Source: an uncultured Thermomonas sp.
Lineage (GTDB): Bacteria > Pseudomonadota > Gammaproteobacteria > Xanthomonadales > Xanthomonadaceae
NCBI GenBank assembly: GCA_946480065.1
Contig: CAMLJA010000033.1
Location: 1-11,600, forward strand
DNA: 11,600 nt
Direction of reading: 5' to 3'
This document shows, in pieces, positions 1 to 7,182 of this stretch. The notes beneath the pieces are model-generated. The model was not told the DNA's origin. It saw only the letters and a program-made list of their open reading frames with translations, and ran no database searches. The stretch's first letter is position 1. Each line of letters opens with the position of its first letter. The position numbers and the translations under genes were made by a program.

Positions 1-777
1 GCGGTTGCAGCCGTGCTTGGTCTTGCCGAACACCAGCACCTGGTCGGTGTGGCGCCGGGCCAGGATCTGCACCAGCAGGTCGCGCTTGCGCGAGCCGTCG
101 ACCGGGTGCGCGCGGTGGGCGATGGTCTGGGCGATGGTGTTCTGCGCCGCCACCTGCACCTGCTGCGGATCGATCATGAACTCCAGCGCCAGCTGCTTGA
201 TGCGCGCCTCGAAGGTGGCCGAGAACAGCAGGGTCTGGCGCTGCTTGGGCAGGCGGTTGAGCACCCGCTTGATGGCCGGCAGGAAGCCCATGTCCAGCAT
301 GCGGTCGGCCTCGTCCAGCACCAGCACCTCGACCGCGTCGAGCTTCACGCTGCCGCGGTCGAGGTGGTCGATCAGGCGGCCCGGGCAGGCCACCAGCACG
401 TCCACGCCGCGGCGCAGCTGCTCGACCTGCGGCTGCATGCCGACGCCGCCGAACAGGGTGGTCACGTTCAACCGCAGGTGGCGGCCGTAGGCCTTGAAGC
501 TGTCGGCCACCTGCACCGCCAGCTCGCGGGTGGGCACCAGCACCAGCGCGCGCGGCTTGCGCGGGCCGGCCGGCGGGGTTTCCTTCGACAGCCGGTTGAG
601 GACCGGCAGCGCGAACGCGGCGGTCTTGCCGGTGCCGGTCTGGGCGCCGCCCAGCACGTCGCGGCCCGAGAGCACCAGCGGGATGGCCTGCGCCTGGATC
701 GGGGTGGGGGTGGTGTAGTCGTTGTCGGCGAGCGCGCGCAGCAAGGCAGGCGCAAGGCCAAGGGTATCGAACGTCAT
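1..777 (-). CDS. rhlE: RhlE-type ATP-dependent DEAD-box RNA helicase (3' part beyond window)
   Basis: Cytoplasmic ATP-dependent RNA helicase that unwinds short RNA duplexes in ribosome assembly and RNA decay. The visible 259 residues start MTFDTLGLAP, as in RhlE proteins. Helicase motifs seen in order: Q-motif region (PTPIQ, about 24-28), Walker A AQTGTGKT (45-52), PTREL (82-86), PGR (133-135, with Cys where Thr is usual), DEAD (155-158), SAT (186-188), then the start of RecA domain 2 with FGKTKHG (250-256). The frame is open to the left edge, so about 150-200 residues (motifs V and VI and the C-terminal tail) are missing. The start at 775-777 is supported by a GGAG six bases upstream. It is divergent from the DoxX gene. 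RhlE is preferred over RhlB, SrmB or CsdA because of the N-terminus and the linker around DEAD; the symbol is by family resemblance only. Confidence 0.93.
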   Translation of the reverse strand, partial: MTFDTLGLAPALLRALADNDYTTPTPIQAQAIPLVLSGRDVLGGAQTGTGKTAAFALPVLNRLSKETPPAGPRKPRALVLVPTRELAVQVADSFKAYGRHLRLNVTTLFGGVGMQPQVEQLRRGVDVLVACPGRLIDHLDRGSVKLDAVEVLVLDEADRMLDMGFLPAIKRVLNRLPKQRQTLLFSATFEARIKQLALEFMIDPQQVQVAAQNTIAQTIAHRAHPVDGSRKRDLLVQILARRHTDQVLVFGKTKHGCNR

Positions 778-793
778 GGAGAACTCCGGTTAC

Positions 794-823
794 GGCGAAC
801 CATGCCCGCAGGCATGGGCGAAC
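794..823. repeat. Hairpin flanked by 7-bp direct repeats in the rhlE leader
   Basis: A perfect 7-bp inverted repeat, CCATGCC (800-806) and GGCATGG (811-817), has a 4-base loop. It is bracketed by two direct copies of GGCGAAC at 794-800 and 817-823, each sharing one base with the stem. It lies 17 bases upstream of the rhlE start codon, inside the predicted leader and close to the ribosome binding site. It could be a translational control structure or a copy of a short dispersed repeat; the sequence alone does not decide. Confidence 0.5.
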
Positions 824-979
824 CCGAGCGTTTCCCTGGTACCGCGCACGAGTCGACGAATGGCACGGCGCCGGTCATCCGGGGCCGTGTCTGCGCGACG
901 AAAGGCGTGTGGGGGGAAGCTGGCCGCGTGGGCGGCGGGCGTGACCGGGAAAACGATCAGCCGTGCGCAGAACCCGACC

Positions 980-985
980 ACTATA
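980..985 (-). promoter_or_regulatory. Probable -10 element of the rhlE promoter
   Basis: On the minus strand this reads TATAGT, one base from the sigma-70 consensus and preceded by GGG. There is no good -35 match at 16-18 bases upstream (minus-strand AGGCGC at 1003-1008), so the assignment rests on the -10 alone. If used, transcription would start near 973 and give a leader of about 195 bases before the rhlE start codon at 777. Confidence 0.4.
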
Positions 986-1084
986 CCCGAGTTGCGGGTT
1001 TCGCGCCTGCGCGGGCTCCCGCGGGCTTCCCCGCCGCCGCGCGGGCATGGCACCCTCTGCCCTCCGCGCCCCGATGGAAGCCCG

Positions 1085-1429
1085 ATGAAGCCCGAATTCC
1101 GCGTCGCCCAACTGCTGCTGGCCAGCGTGTTCATCGTCGTCGGCGGCCACCGCCTGTGGCAGGCACTGCACGGCGTGGCGATCCCCAACGGCGCGCTGGT
1201 GCTGAGCGCGGTGGAATTCGTGCTGGGCCTGGCGCTGGCGACCGGCTGGCGGCTGCGGCTGGTGGCCGGCCTGGCCGCCGCGCTGGCGGTCGCCGATGCC
1301 CTGCTCAACCACCGCTTCTGGGCGCACGGCGGCATCGCCCGCGGCGACCTGGTGCCCTTCATGAAGGACGTGGGCCTGGTGGGCGGGCTGCTCCTGCTGT
1401 CGATGCTGGCCGGCGGCAAGCGCCGCTGA
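1085..1429 (+). CDS. DoxX-family small integral membrane protein
   Basis: A 114-residue protein of the DoxX/SURF4-like membrane family, of unknown precise role; some members act with thiol or quinone redox systems. Four hydrophobic segments are visible at about residues 6-28, 36-54, 57-74 and 89-108. Family-like features are the Glu-Phe in helix 2 (E44, F45), the N-H-R-F-W stretch after helix 3 (75-79) and F-M-K-D at the start of helix 4 (92-95), followed by a Gly/Leu-rich helix. The C-terminus is basic (KRR). The frame stays open upstream to 722, but 1085 is the first ATG matching the family N-terminus and has GGAAG four bases before it. It is convergent with the nuclease gene, with 16 bases between the stop codons and only a small GC hairpin (1432-1444) there. 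The family call is good; no function can be assigned. Confidence 0.8.
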   Translation: MKPEFRVAQLLLASVFIVVGGHRLWQALHGVAIPNGALVLSAVEFVLGLALATGWRLRLVAGLAAALAVADALLNHRFWAHGGIARGDLVPFMKDVGLVGGLLLLSMLAGGKRR

Positions 1430-1445
1430 ACCGCGCCGGGCGCGC

Positions 1446-2819
1446 CTACACCTCCAGCACGTCGCCCGCGCGCACCAGGTCCGCCCGGATCCCGTGGCGC
1501 TCGCCGATTTCCCCGGCCAGCGCCTCGCGCGCCTTGTCCTCGCCGTGCACCAGCGCCACCCGCGGCTTGGGCTCGAAGTGGCCGTACCACTCCAGCAACC
1601 CGCGCTGGTCGGCATGCGCCGACAGCCCGCCGACGGTGTGCACCTTCGCGCCCACCCGGTAGTCGCGGCCGTGGATCCGCACCCAGCGCGCGCCGTCCAC
1701 CAGCCGCCGGCCCAGGGTGCCGGCGGCCTGGTAACCGACGAACACGACGTGGGTGCCGCGGCGGCCGATGTTGTGCTTGAGGTGGTGCAGGATGCGCCCG
1801 CCGTTGGCCATGCCGCTGCCGGCGACGATGATCCCGCCGCGGCCGACCCGGTTGATCGCCATCGATTCGTCGACGCTTTCGGTGATGCGCAGGTTGGGCA
1901 GGTGGAACGGGTCCGGCTTGTCGCGCCAGACCGCGCGGGCCTGCTCGTCGAACAGGTCGTGGTGGTGCCCGTAGACCTTGACCACCTTCCCCGCCATCGG
2001 GCTGTCCAGGAAGATCCGCCAGCGCCCCAGTCCCCAGTCGTCCCAGTGGCGGGCGAACCAGTACAGCAGCTCCTGCGAGCGGCCCACCGCGAACGCGGGG
2101 ATCAGCACGTTGCCGCCGTCGCGCCAGGCGTCCTCGAGGATGCCGCCCAGCTCGCGGATGGTGTCGGCGCGCTCGCGGTGGTCGCGGTCGCCGTAGGTGG
2201 ATTCCATCACCAGCAGATCGGCCTCGCGCACCGGCGCGGGATCGCGCAGGATCGGCGTGCCGCGCGGCCCCAGGTCGCCGGAGTAGACCAGCTTGCGGCC
2301 ATCGGCCCACAGCTCGACGATCGCGGCGCCCAGGATGTGGCCGGCGTCGCGCAGGGCGACCTCCACGCCGGGCAGGATGGCCTCGCGGGTGTCGTAGGGC
2401 AGCATGCGGAGGTTGCCCAGGGCGGCGGTCACGTCCTCGCGCGTGTACAGCGGGGCCACCGCGGGCGCGCCCGGCGCGCGGCGGCGGTTCCGGCGCTCGG
2501 CGTCGCCTTCGGCCAGCGAGGCGGCGTCCATCAGCATGACCGGCAGCAGCTCGGCGGTCGCGCGCTGGGTCCAGACCGGGCCGCGGAAGCCGCGCCTGAC
2601 CAGCAGCGGCAGCCGGCCGACGTGGTCGATGTGCGCGTGGCTGAGCACCAGCGCGTCGATCCCGGCGGGGTCGAACGGGAACGGTTCGGCGTTGGCCGCC
2701 TCCATCTCCTGGCTGCCCTGCTGCATCCCGCAGTCCAGCAGGATCCGGTGGCCGCCCGCCTCCAGCAGGTGCATCGAGCCGGTGACCTGCCCCGCCGCCC
2801 CATGGAAATGCACGCGCAT
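1446..2819 (-). CDS. Beta-CASP metallo-beta-lactamase-fold nuclease homologue (CPSF/Ysh1-like)
   Basis: A 457-residue MBL-fold protein with a beta-CASP insertion, the architecture of prokaryotic CPSF-type RNA nucleases (COG1236). Metal-binding motifs seen: HAHIDH at 61-66, H161 in DAGHILGA, D182 in SGDLG, and a C-terminal H425 in HGE. Beta-CASP motifs are ESTYGD (206-211), IPAFAVGRSQE, a GGIIVAGSGMANGG block, and GLSAHAD with H402. All metal ligands appear present, so it is probably active, with RNA the likely substrate by homology. Length is typical (about 430-470). The frame is open up to 3005, but the start at 2817-2819 (MRVHFHGAAGQVTGS) matches the family N-terminus and has GAGGGGAC upstream. 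It lies between unrelated genes, so context does not indicate its RNA target. Confidence 0.88.
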   Translation of the reverse strand: MRVHFHGAAGQVTGSMHLLEAGGHRILLDCGMQQGSQEMEAANAEPFPFDPAGIDALVLSHAHIDHVGRLPLLVRRGFRGPVWTQRATAELLPVMLMDAASLAEGDAERRNRRRAPGAPAVAPLYTREDVTAALGNLRMLPYDTREAILPGVEVALRDAGHILGAAIVELWADGRKLVYSGDLGPRGTPILRDPAPVREADLLVMESTYGDRDHRERADTIRELGGILEDAWRDGGNVLIPAFAVGRSQELLYWFARHWDDWGLGRWRIFLDSPMAGKVVKVYGHHHDLFDEQARAVWRDKPDPFHLPNLRITESVDESMAINRVGRGGIIVAGSGMANGGRILHHLKHNIGRRGTHVVFVGYQAAGTLGRRLVDGARWVRIHGRDYRVGAKVHTVGGLSAHADQRGLLEWYGHFEPKPRVALVHGEDKAREALAGEIGERHGIRADLVRAGDVLEV

Positions 2820-3014
2820 GCGCCCGTCCCCTCGCCAGTCCGCTGCAGGGTACTCCAGCCGCGGGCGGCCGGCGGCCGCTCCCGGGCCTGGCGGGCGGTC
2901 CCGGCGCGTGCCGGCGGCCATGACCTGCGGCACCCGCAAAATGCCGCCGCAGGCGTTAGAGTCGCAGGCCCCCGGGGACGCGCCGCGCCGCCCGGCTTCC
3001 TCCATCCGCCATGC

Positions 3015-3018
3015 CGGA
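3015..3018 (+). promoter_or_regulatory. Ribosome binding site favouring the GTG start of the M13 peptidase
   Basis: GGAG lies nine bases before the GTG at 3029. The in-frame ATG at 3011 has only cggcttcctccatccgcc upstream, with no purine-rich Shine-Dalgarno match. A GTG start also gives a compact lipoprotein signal peptide with a Lys directly after Met. A weak TAGAGT (2957-2962) is the only -10-like element upstream, without a convincing -35. Confidence 0.5.
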
Positions 3019-3028
3019 GCCGCATTCC

Positions 3029-5116
3029 GTGAAGAGCCCCAAGATCCTGCTGTTGTCCCTTGCCGTCGGCGCCGCGCTGGCCGGCTGCCAGAAACCCGCC
3101 GCCCAGGCCGACGCCACCGCCGGCGACGCCAAGCCCGCCACCGAACTCCCGCCGCTGGCCGCCTTCAACGTGGCCGACCTGGACACCAGCAAGAACGTCT
3201 GCGACAACCTCGCCGACTTCGTGAACAGCAAGTGGCTGGCCGCCAACCCGGTGCCCGGCGACAAGACCAGCTGGGGCAGCTTCGAGATGCTTGACGAGCG
3301 TTCGGAAGCCGCCAGCAAGGGCATCGCCGAGGCCGCCGCCGCCGACAAGGGCGCCACCGGCATCCAGAAGCTGGTCGGCGACCTCTACGCCACCGGCATG
3401 GACACCGCCAAGATCGAAGCCGCCGGCATCGCGCCGATCCAGCCGATGCTGGACCGCATCGATGCGCTCAAGACCCCGGCCGACGTCGCCCAGTACCTGC
3501 GCGACGAATTCGCCGCCGGCCGCGGCGAGGTCTTCAGCTTCGGCGCCGAGGCCGACTTCAAGAACTCCAGCCAGAAGATCGGCTACGCCTTCCAGGGCGG
3601 GCTGTCGCTGCCGGAGAAGGCCTACTACCTGGAGGACGGCCCGGACGGCAAGTACAAGGCCATCCGCGAGGCGTTCGTGAAGCACGTCTCGAAGCAGCTG
3701 CAGAACGCCGGCGTGGCCGCGGCCGACGCCGACAAGCAGGCCGCCGACGTGCTGGCGTTCGAAACCCGCCTGGCCAAGGCCTCGCTGTCGCCGATCGAGC
3801 TGCGCGACCCGAACAACCAGTACCACTACGTGGCCATGGCCGACGCCGACAAGGCCTCGCCCAACTTCCCGTGGTCGGCATTCTTCAAGGCCAACGGCGT
3901 GAGCGCGGACGGCTTCTCGCTGTCGCAGCCCAAGTTCTTCGCCGAGTTCGACAAGATGCTGGCCGACGTGCCGGTCGACCAGTGGCAGGCCTACCTGCGC
4001 ATCAACGCCATCGACGGCATGGCGCCGTTCCTGGCCGACAAGTTCAACGACGAGCGCTTCGATTTCTACGCCCGCACCCTGCGCGGCCAGAAGGAGCAGA
4101 AGGCGCGCTGGAAGCGCGTGCTCGACACCGTGGAAGGCAGCGCCGGCGAGGCGCTGGGCCAGCTGTACGTGAAGCAGTACTTCCCGGCCGAGTCCAAGGC
4201 GCAGATGGAGACGCTGGTGCAGAACCTGCGCGAGGCGCTGAAGGCGCGCATCGACAAGCTGGACTGGATGAGCCCGGAGACCAAGGCCAAGGCCATGGAG
4301 AAGTGGGCCAGCTTCACCCCGAAGATCGGCTACCCGGACAAGTGGCGCATCTGGGACGGCCTGGCCACCGGCCGCGACGGCTACGTGCAGAACGTGATGG
4401 CCGCGGCCAAGTTCAACCACGACTGGGACATGGGCAAGATCGGCAAGCCGGTCGACCGCAGCGAGTGGGGCATGACCCCGCAGACGGTCAATGCCTACTA
4501 CAACCCGCTGATGAACGAGATCGTGTTCCCGGCGGCCATCCTGCAGCCGCCGTTCTTCGATCCCAAGGCCGACCCGGCGCTGAACTACGGCGGCATCGGC
4601 GCGGTCATCGGCCACGAGATGCTGCACGGCTACGACGACCAGGGCAGCCAGTTCGACGCCAAGGGCAACTTCAACAACTGGTGGACCAAGGCCGACCGCG
4701 ACGGCTTCGAGTCGCGCACCGCCAGGCTGGTCAAGCAGTTCGACGACTACGAGGCGATCGACGGCCTGCACGTGAAGGGCCAGCTGACCCTGGGCGAGAA
4801 CATCGCCGACCTGGGCGGCCTGAACGTGGCGTGGGACGCCTACCAGAAGGCGCTGGCCGACGCCGGCAAGTCGGGCGAGGACAAGATCGACGGCTATACC
4901 GAGAACCAGCGCTTCTTCCTCAACTTCGCCACCGTCTGGCGCCGCAACTTCACCCCGGACGAGCTCAAGGTCCGGCTGAACACCGACCCGCACGCGCCGG
5001 CCAACTTCCGCGCGATCGGCGCGCCGAGCAACATGCCGGCGTTCGCCACCGCGTTCGGATGCAAGGCCGGCGACCCGATGGTGCGCGGCGCCGACAGCCA
5101 GGTCGCGATCTGGTAA
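3029..5116 (+). CDS. M13-family zinc metallopeptidase (PepO/neprilysin-like) lipoprotein
   Basis: An exported zinc endopeptidase of the M13 (neprilysin/PepO) family, expected to cleave short peptides in the periplasm or at the outer membrane. Numbered from the GTG start (695 residues): a signal peptide ends in the lipobox L-A-G-C with Cys20 and Gln at +2, consistent with outer-membrane sorting. The M13 N-terminal domain follows. NAYYNP (488-493) binds the substrate backbone, HEMLH (529-533) supplies the zinc ligands and catalytic Glu530, and ENIAD (590-594) supplies the third ligand Glu590. Near the end are C-K-A-G-D-P and a terminal Ile-Trp, as in bacterial M13 enzymes. The alternative ATG at 3011 would add six residues. 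It is transcribed alone, divergent from the nuclease gene and closed by a strong terminator. All catalytic positions are intact. Confidence 0.92.
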   Translation: MKSPKILLLSLAVGAALAGCQKPAAQADATAGDAKPATELPPLAAFNVADLDTSKNVCDNLADFVNSKWLAANPVPGDKTSWGSFEMLDERSEAASKGIAEAAAADKGATGIQKLVGDLYATGMDTAKIEAAGIAPIQPMLDRIDALKTPADVAQYLRDEFAAGRGEVFSFGAEADFKNSSQKIGYAFQGGLSLPEKAYYLEDGPDGKYKAIREAFVKHVSKQLQNAGVAAADADKQAADVLAFETRLAKASLSPIELRDPNNQYHYVAMADADKASPNFPWSAFFKANGVSADGFSLSQPKFFAEFDKMLADVPVDQWQAYLRINAIDGMAPFLADKFNDERFDFYARTLRGQKEQKARWKRVLDTVEGSAGEALGQLYVKQYFPAESKAQMETLVQNLREALKARIDKLDWMSPETKAKAMEKWASFTPKIGYPDKWRIWDGLATGRDGYVQNVMAAAKFNHDWDMGKIGKPVDRSEWGMTPQTVNAYYNPLMNEIVFPAAILQPPFFDPKADPALNYGGIGAVIGHEMLHGYDDQGSQFDAKGNFNNWWTKADRDGFESRTARLVKQFDDYEAIDGLHVKGQLTLGENIADLGGLNVAWDAYQKALADAGKSGEDKIDGYTENQRFFLNFATVWRRNFTPDELKVRLNTDPHAPANFRAIGAPSNMPAFATAFGCKAGDPMVRGADSQVAIW

Positions 5117-5137
5117 CCCGCGCCCCCGGGCGTGTCC

Positions 5138-5172
5138 GACGAAGGCCCGGCAACCCCGGGCCTTCGTCTTTT
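5138..5172 (+). terminator. Rho-independent terminator after the M13 peptidase gene
   Basis: A perfect 13-bp stem (5138-5150 with 5156-5168) with loop CAACC is followed by TTTT (5169-5172). It starts 21 bases after the peptidase stop codon and ends about 50 bases before dxs, separating the two transcription units. Confidence 0.92.
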
Positions 5173-5188
5173 CCGCCCCCCGCGTTCA

Positions 5189-5217
5189 TTGCCCCTGGCC
5201 GCGGCCGGGGGGAGAAT
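5189..5217 (+). promoter_or_regulatory. Probable dxs promoter, giving a leaderless or near-leaderless mRNA
   Basis: TTGCCC (5189-5194) and GAGAAT (5212-5217) are separated by exactly 17 bases. The -10 match is 4 of 6. The position downstream of a strong terminator makes a promoter necessary somewhere in this 50-base gap. The expected start of transcription, 6-8 bases after the -10, falls on or beside the dxs ATG at 5224. A GC-rich inverted repeat (core GGCCGCGGCC, 5197-5206) lies in the spacer, and a GGGGGAG that could serve as ribosome binding site overlaps the -10. Confidence 0.45.
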
Positions 5218-5223
5218 ACGCGG

Positions 5224-7146
5224 ATGCCGAGCCCCGCCATCGACGCCACCCGCTATCCCCTGCTCTCCCGGATCGACGCCCCCGCCGACCTGCGGCGCCT
5301 GCCCGAGGGCGAGCTGCGCGCGGTGGCCGACGAGCTGCGCGCCTACCTGATCGAATCCGTGGGCAAGTCCGGCGGGCACTTCGGGGCCGGGCTGGGCGTG
5401 GTGGAGCTGACCACCGTGTTGCACTACCTGTACGACACCCCGGACGACCGGATCGTTTGGGACGTCGGCCACCAGAGCTACCCGCACAAGATCCTCACCG
5501 GCCGCCGCGACCGCATTGCCACGGTCAAGCAGAAGGACGGCGTGGCGCCGTTCCCGAAGCGCGAGGAATCCGAGTACGACACCTTCGGCGTCGGCCATTC
5601 CTCGACCTCGATCTCGGCCGCGCTGGGCATGGCCATCGCCAATGCCCGGGCGGGCAACGACCGCAAGGTCGTCGCGGTGATCGGCGACGGCGCGATGACC
5701 GCGGGCATGGCCTGGGAAGCGCTGGGCCACGCCGGCGGCATGGAGGACGAACCCGACCTGCTGGTGATCCTCAACGACAACCGGATGTCGATCAGCGAGG
5801 CGGTGGGCGGCCTGACCAAGATGCTCGGGCGCATGACCGGCAGCAAGACGCTGAACGCGCTGCGCGAGGGCGGCAAGAAGCTGCTCGGCGACAAGAACCG
5901 CCCCACCGCCAGGTTCGTGCGGCGCTGGGAGGAGCACTGGAAGGGCATGTTCGTGCCCTCCACCCTGTTCGAGGAAATGGGCTTCCACTACACCGGCCCG
6001 ATCGACGGCCACGACGTGGACGCGCTGCTCGGGGTGATGAAGACGCTGAAGGGCCTGAAGGGCCCGCAGCTGCTGCACGTGATCACCACCAAGGGCAAGG
6101 GCTACGAACTGGCCGAGGGCGACCAGATCGGCTACCACGCGGTCGGCCCGTTCGACCCCGAGACCGGCGTGGTGCCCAAGCCCGGGGTGGCGAAGAAGCC
6201 CACCTACACCGACGTCTTCGGGGACTGGCTGTGCGACATGGCCGCAGCCGACCCGGCGCTGCTGGGCATCACCCCGGCGATGCGCGAAGGCTCCGGCCTG
6301 GTGCGCTTCAGCCAGGAATACCCCGACCGCTACTTCGACGTCGCCATCGCCGAGCAGCACGCGGTGACGCTGGCGGCCGGGATGGCCTGCGAAGGGGCCA
6401 AGCCCGTGGTCGCCATCTATTCCACCTTCCTGCAGCGCGGCTACGACCAGCTGGTGCACGACGTCGCCCTGCAGGACCTGGACGTGCTGTTCGCGATCGA
6501 CCGCGGCGGCGTGGTCGGCCCGGACGGCGCCACCCACGCCGGCAACCTCGACCTCAGCTACCTGCGCTGCGTCCCGAACATGCTGGTGATGGCGCCCGCC
6601 GACGAGAACGAATGCCGGCAGATGCTCTCCACCGGCTTCCGCCACGTGGGCCCGGCGGCGGTGCGCTACCCGCGCGGCACCGGGCCCGGGGTGGCCGTGC
6701 AGCCCACCCTGGACACCCTGCCGATCGGCAAGGCGCAGCGGCGCCGGCAGGGGTCGCGCATCGCCCTGCTGGCGTTCGGCGCCATCGTCCCGGCGGCGGG
6801 CCAGGTGGGCGAAGACCTCGGCCTGACCGTGGTCAACATGCGCTTCGTCAAGCCGCTGGACCGCGCCCTCGTCCTCGAGCTGGCGAAGACCCACGACGGT
6901 TTCGTCACCCTGGAGGACAACGTGGTGGCGGGCGGCGCCGGCAGCGGCGTGGCCGAACTGCTGGCGGCCGAAGGCGTGGTCCTGCCGGTCCTGCACCTGG
7001 GCCTGCCGGATGCCTTCCAGCACCACGCCAGCCGCGAACAGCTGCTGGCCGAGGCCGGGCTGGACGCCGACGGCATCCGCGCTTCCGTGCTGCAGCGGTG
7101 GCCCGCCCTCGCCGGCGGCGTCCCCGCCCAGGCCGCAACGGGCTGA
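5224..7146 (+). CDS. dxs: 1-deoxy-D-xylulose-5-phosphate synthase
   Basis: Cytoplasmic, thiamine-diphosphate-dependent enzyme condensing pyruvate and glyceraldehyde 3-phosphate to 1-deoxy-D-xylulose 5-phosphate, the first step of the MEP isoprenoid pathway; the product also feeds thiamine and pyridoxal synthesis. The 640-residue length is usual. Seen: [10 protein letters not shown] with His52 (counterpart of E. coli His49), the diphosphate-binding motif GDG (154-156) through NDN (184-186), YHAVGPF with His305, the transketolase-like pyrimidine-domain motif IAEQHAV with catalytic Glu377, and [15 protein letters not shown]. The C-terminal transketolase domain follows, ending in a short Ala/Gly-rich tail. 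The start at 5224 matches family N-termini, which continue with a Tyr-Pro and an LRRL-like stretch. It is a single gene between a terminator and a convergent neighbour. Confidence 0.97.
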   Translation: MPSPAIDATRYPLLSRIDAPADLRRLPEGELRAVADELRAYLIESVGKSGGHFGAGLGVVELTTVLHYLYDTPDDRIVWDVGHQSYPHKILTGRRDRIATVKQKDGVAPFPKREESEYDTFGVGHSSTSISAALGMAIANARAGNDRKVVAVIGDGAMTAGMAWEALGHAGGMEDEPDLLVILNDNRMSISEAVGGLTKMLGRMTGSKTLNALREGGKKLLGDKNRPTARFVRRWEEHWKGMFVPSTLFEEMGFHYTGPIDGHDVDALLGVMKTLKGLKGPQLLHVITTKGKGYELAEGDQIGYHAVGPFDPETGVVPKPGVAKKPTYTDVFGDWLCDMAAADPALLGITPAMREGSGLVRFSQEYPDRYFDVAIAEQHAVTLAAGMACEGAKPVVAIYSTFLQRGYDQLVHDVALQDLDVLFAIDRGGVVGPDGATHAGNLDLSYLRCVPNMLVMAPADENECRQMLSTGFRHVGPAAVRYPRGTGPGVAVQPTLDTLPIGKAQRRRQGSRIALLAFGAIVPAAGQVGEDLGLTVVNMRFVKPLDRALVLELAKTHDGFVTLEDNVVAGGAGSGVAELLAAEGVVLPVLHLGLPDAFQHHASREQLLAEAGLDADGIRASVLQRWPALAGGVPAQAATG

Positions 7147-7150
7147 GGTC

Positions 7151-7182
7151 CTCGCCCGGACGGATCATTCGTCCGGGGCGAG
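7151..7182. terminator. Stem-loop between dxs and the convergent TraB/GumN gene
   Basis: A 12-bp stem, CTCGCCCGGACG (7151-7162) against the complementary arm 7170-7182 with one bulged G, has a 7-base loop. It sits four bases after the dxs stop and overlaps the last codons and the stop (7165-7167) of the opposing gene. No T-tract follows on either strand, so it is at best a weak bidirectional terminator or an mRNA 3'-end stabiliser. Confidence 0.45.

Larger units (their letters stand above)
778..1084. other. Divergent intergenic region rhlE / doxX-like
   Basis: 307 bases without a gene between two divergent starts. It holds the probable rhlE promoter (-10 at 980-985, minus strand), a roughly 195-base rhlE leader containing the hairpin at 794-823, and GC-rich short inverted repeats near 986-998 and 1010-1023. 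The DoxX gene has a ribosome binding site (GGAAG, 1076-1080) but no clear promoter could be picked out for it. I see no small coding frame with a credible start. Confidence 0.6.

Noticed and set aside
1432..1444. Small GC hairpin between the convergent DoxX and nuclease genes as a terminator
   Set aside because: Only a 5-bp stem with a 3-base loop and no T-tract on either strand.
2957..2962. TAGAGT as a -10 box for the M13 peptidase
   Set aside because: No -35 match at 16-18 bases and one hexamer alone is weak evidence in this GC-rich region; mentioned only as a possibility.
2820..3005. N-terminal extension of the nuclease (62 extra residues)
   Set aside because: The extra stretch is Arg/Gly/Pro-rich and matches nothing in the family. 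The ATG at 2817-2819 has a better ribosome binding site and the conserved beginning.
1494..3032. 512-residue plus-strand frame opposite the beta-CASP nuclease
   Set aside because: Low-complexity antisense translation; the minus-strand frame has the complete metal-binding motifs.
2531..4993. 820-residue open frame on the minus strand opposite the M13 peptidase
   Set aside because: Its composition (long runs of Val, Leu, Gly, His, Gln) is what a high-GC3 gene gives when read antisense. It spans a real gene, an intergenic region and part of the nuclease gene, and shows no recognisable domain.
3871..5223. Upstream in-frame extension of dxs into the M13 peptidase gene
   Set aside because: The frame is merely open by composition; this part overlaps the peptidase in another frame and crosses its terminator. 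The dxs family N-terminus begins at 5224.
4894..7026. 710-residue minus-strand frame opposite dxs
   Set aside because: Antisense shadow of dxs; no motif or ribosome binding site, and it crosses the strong terminator region.
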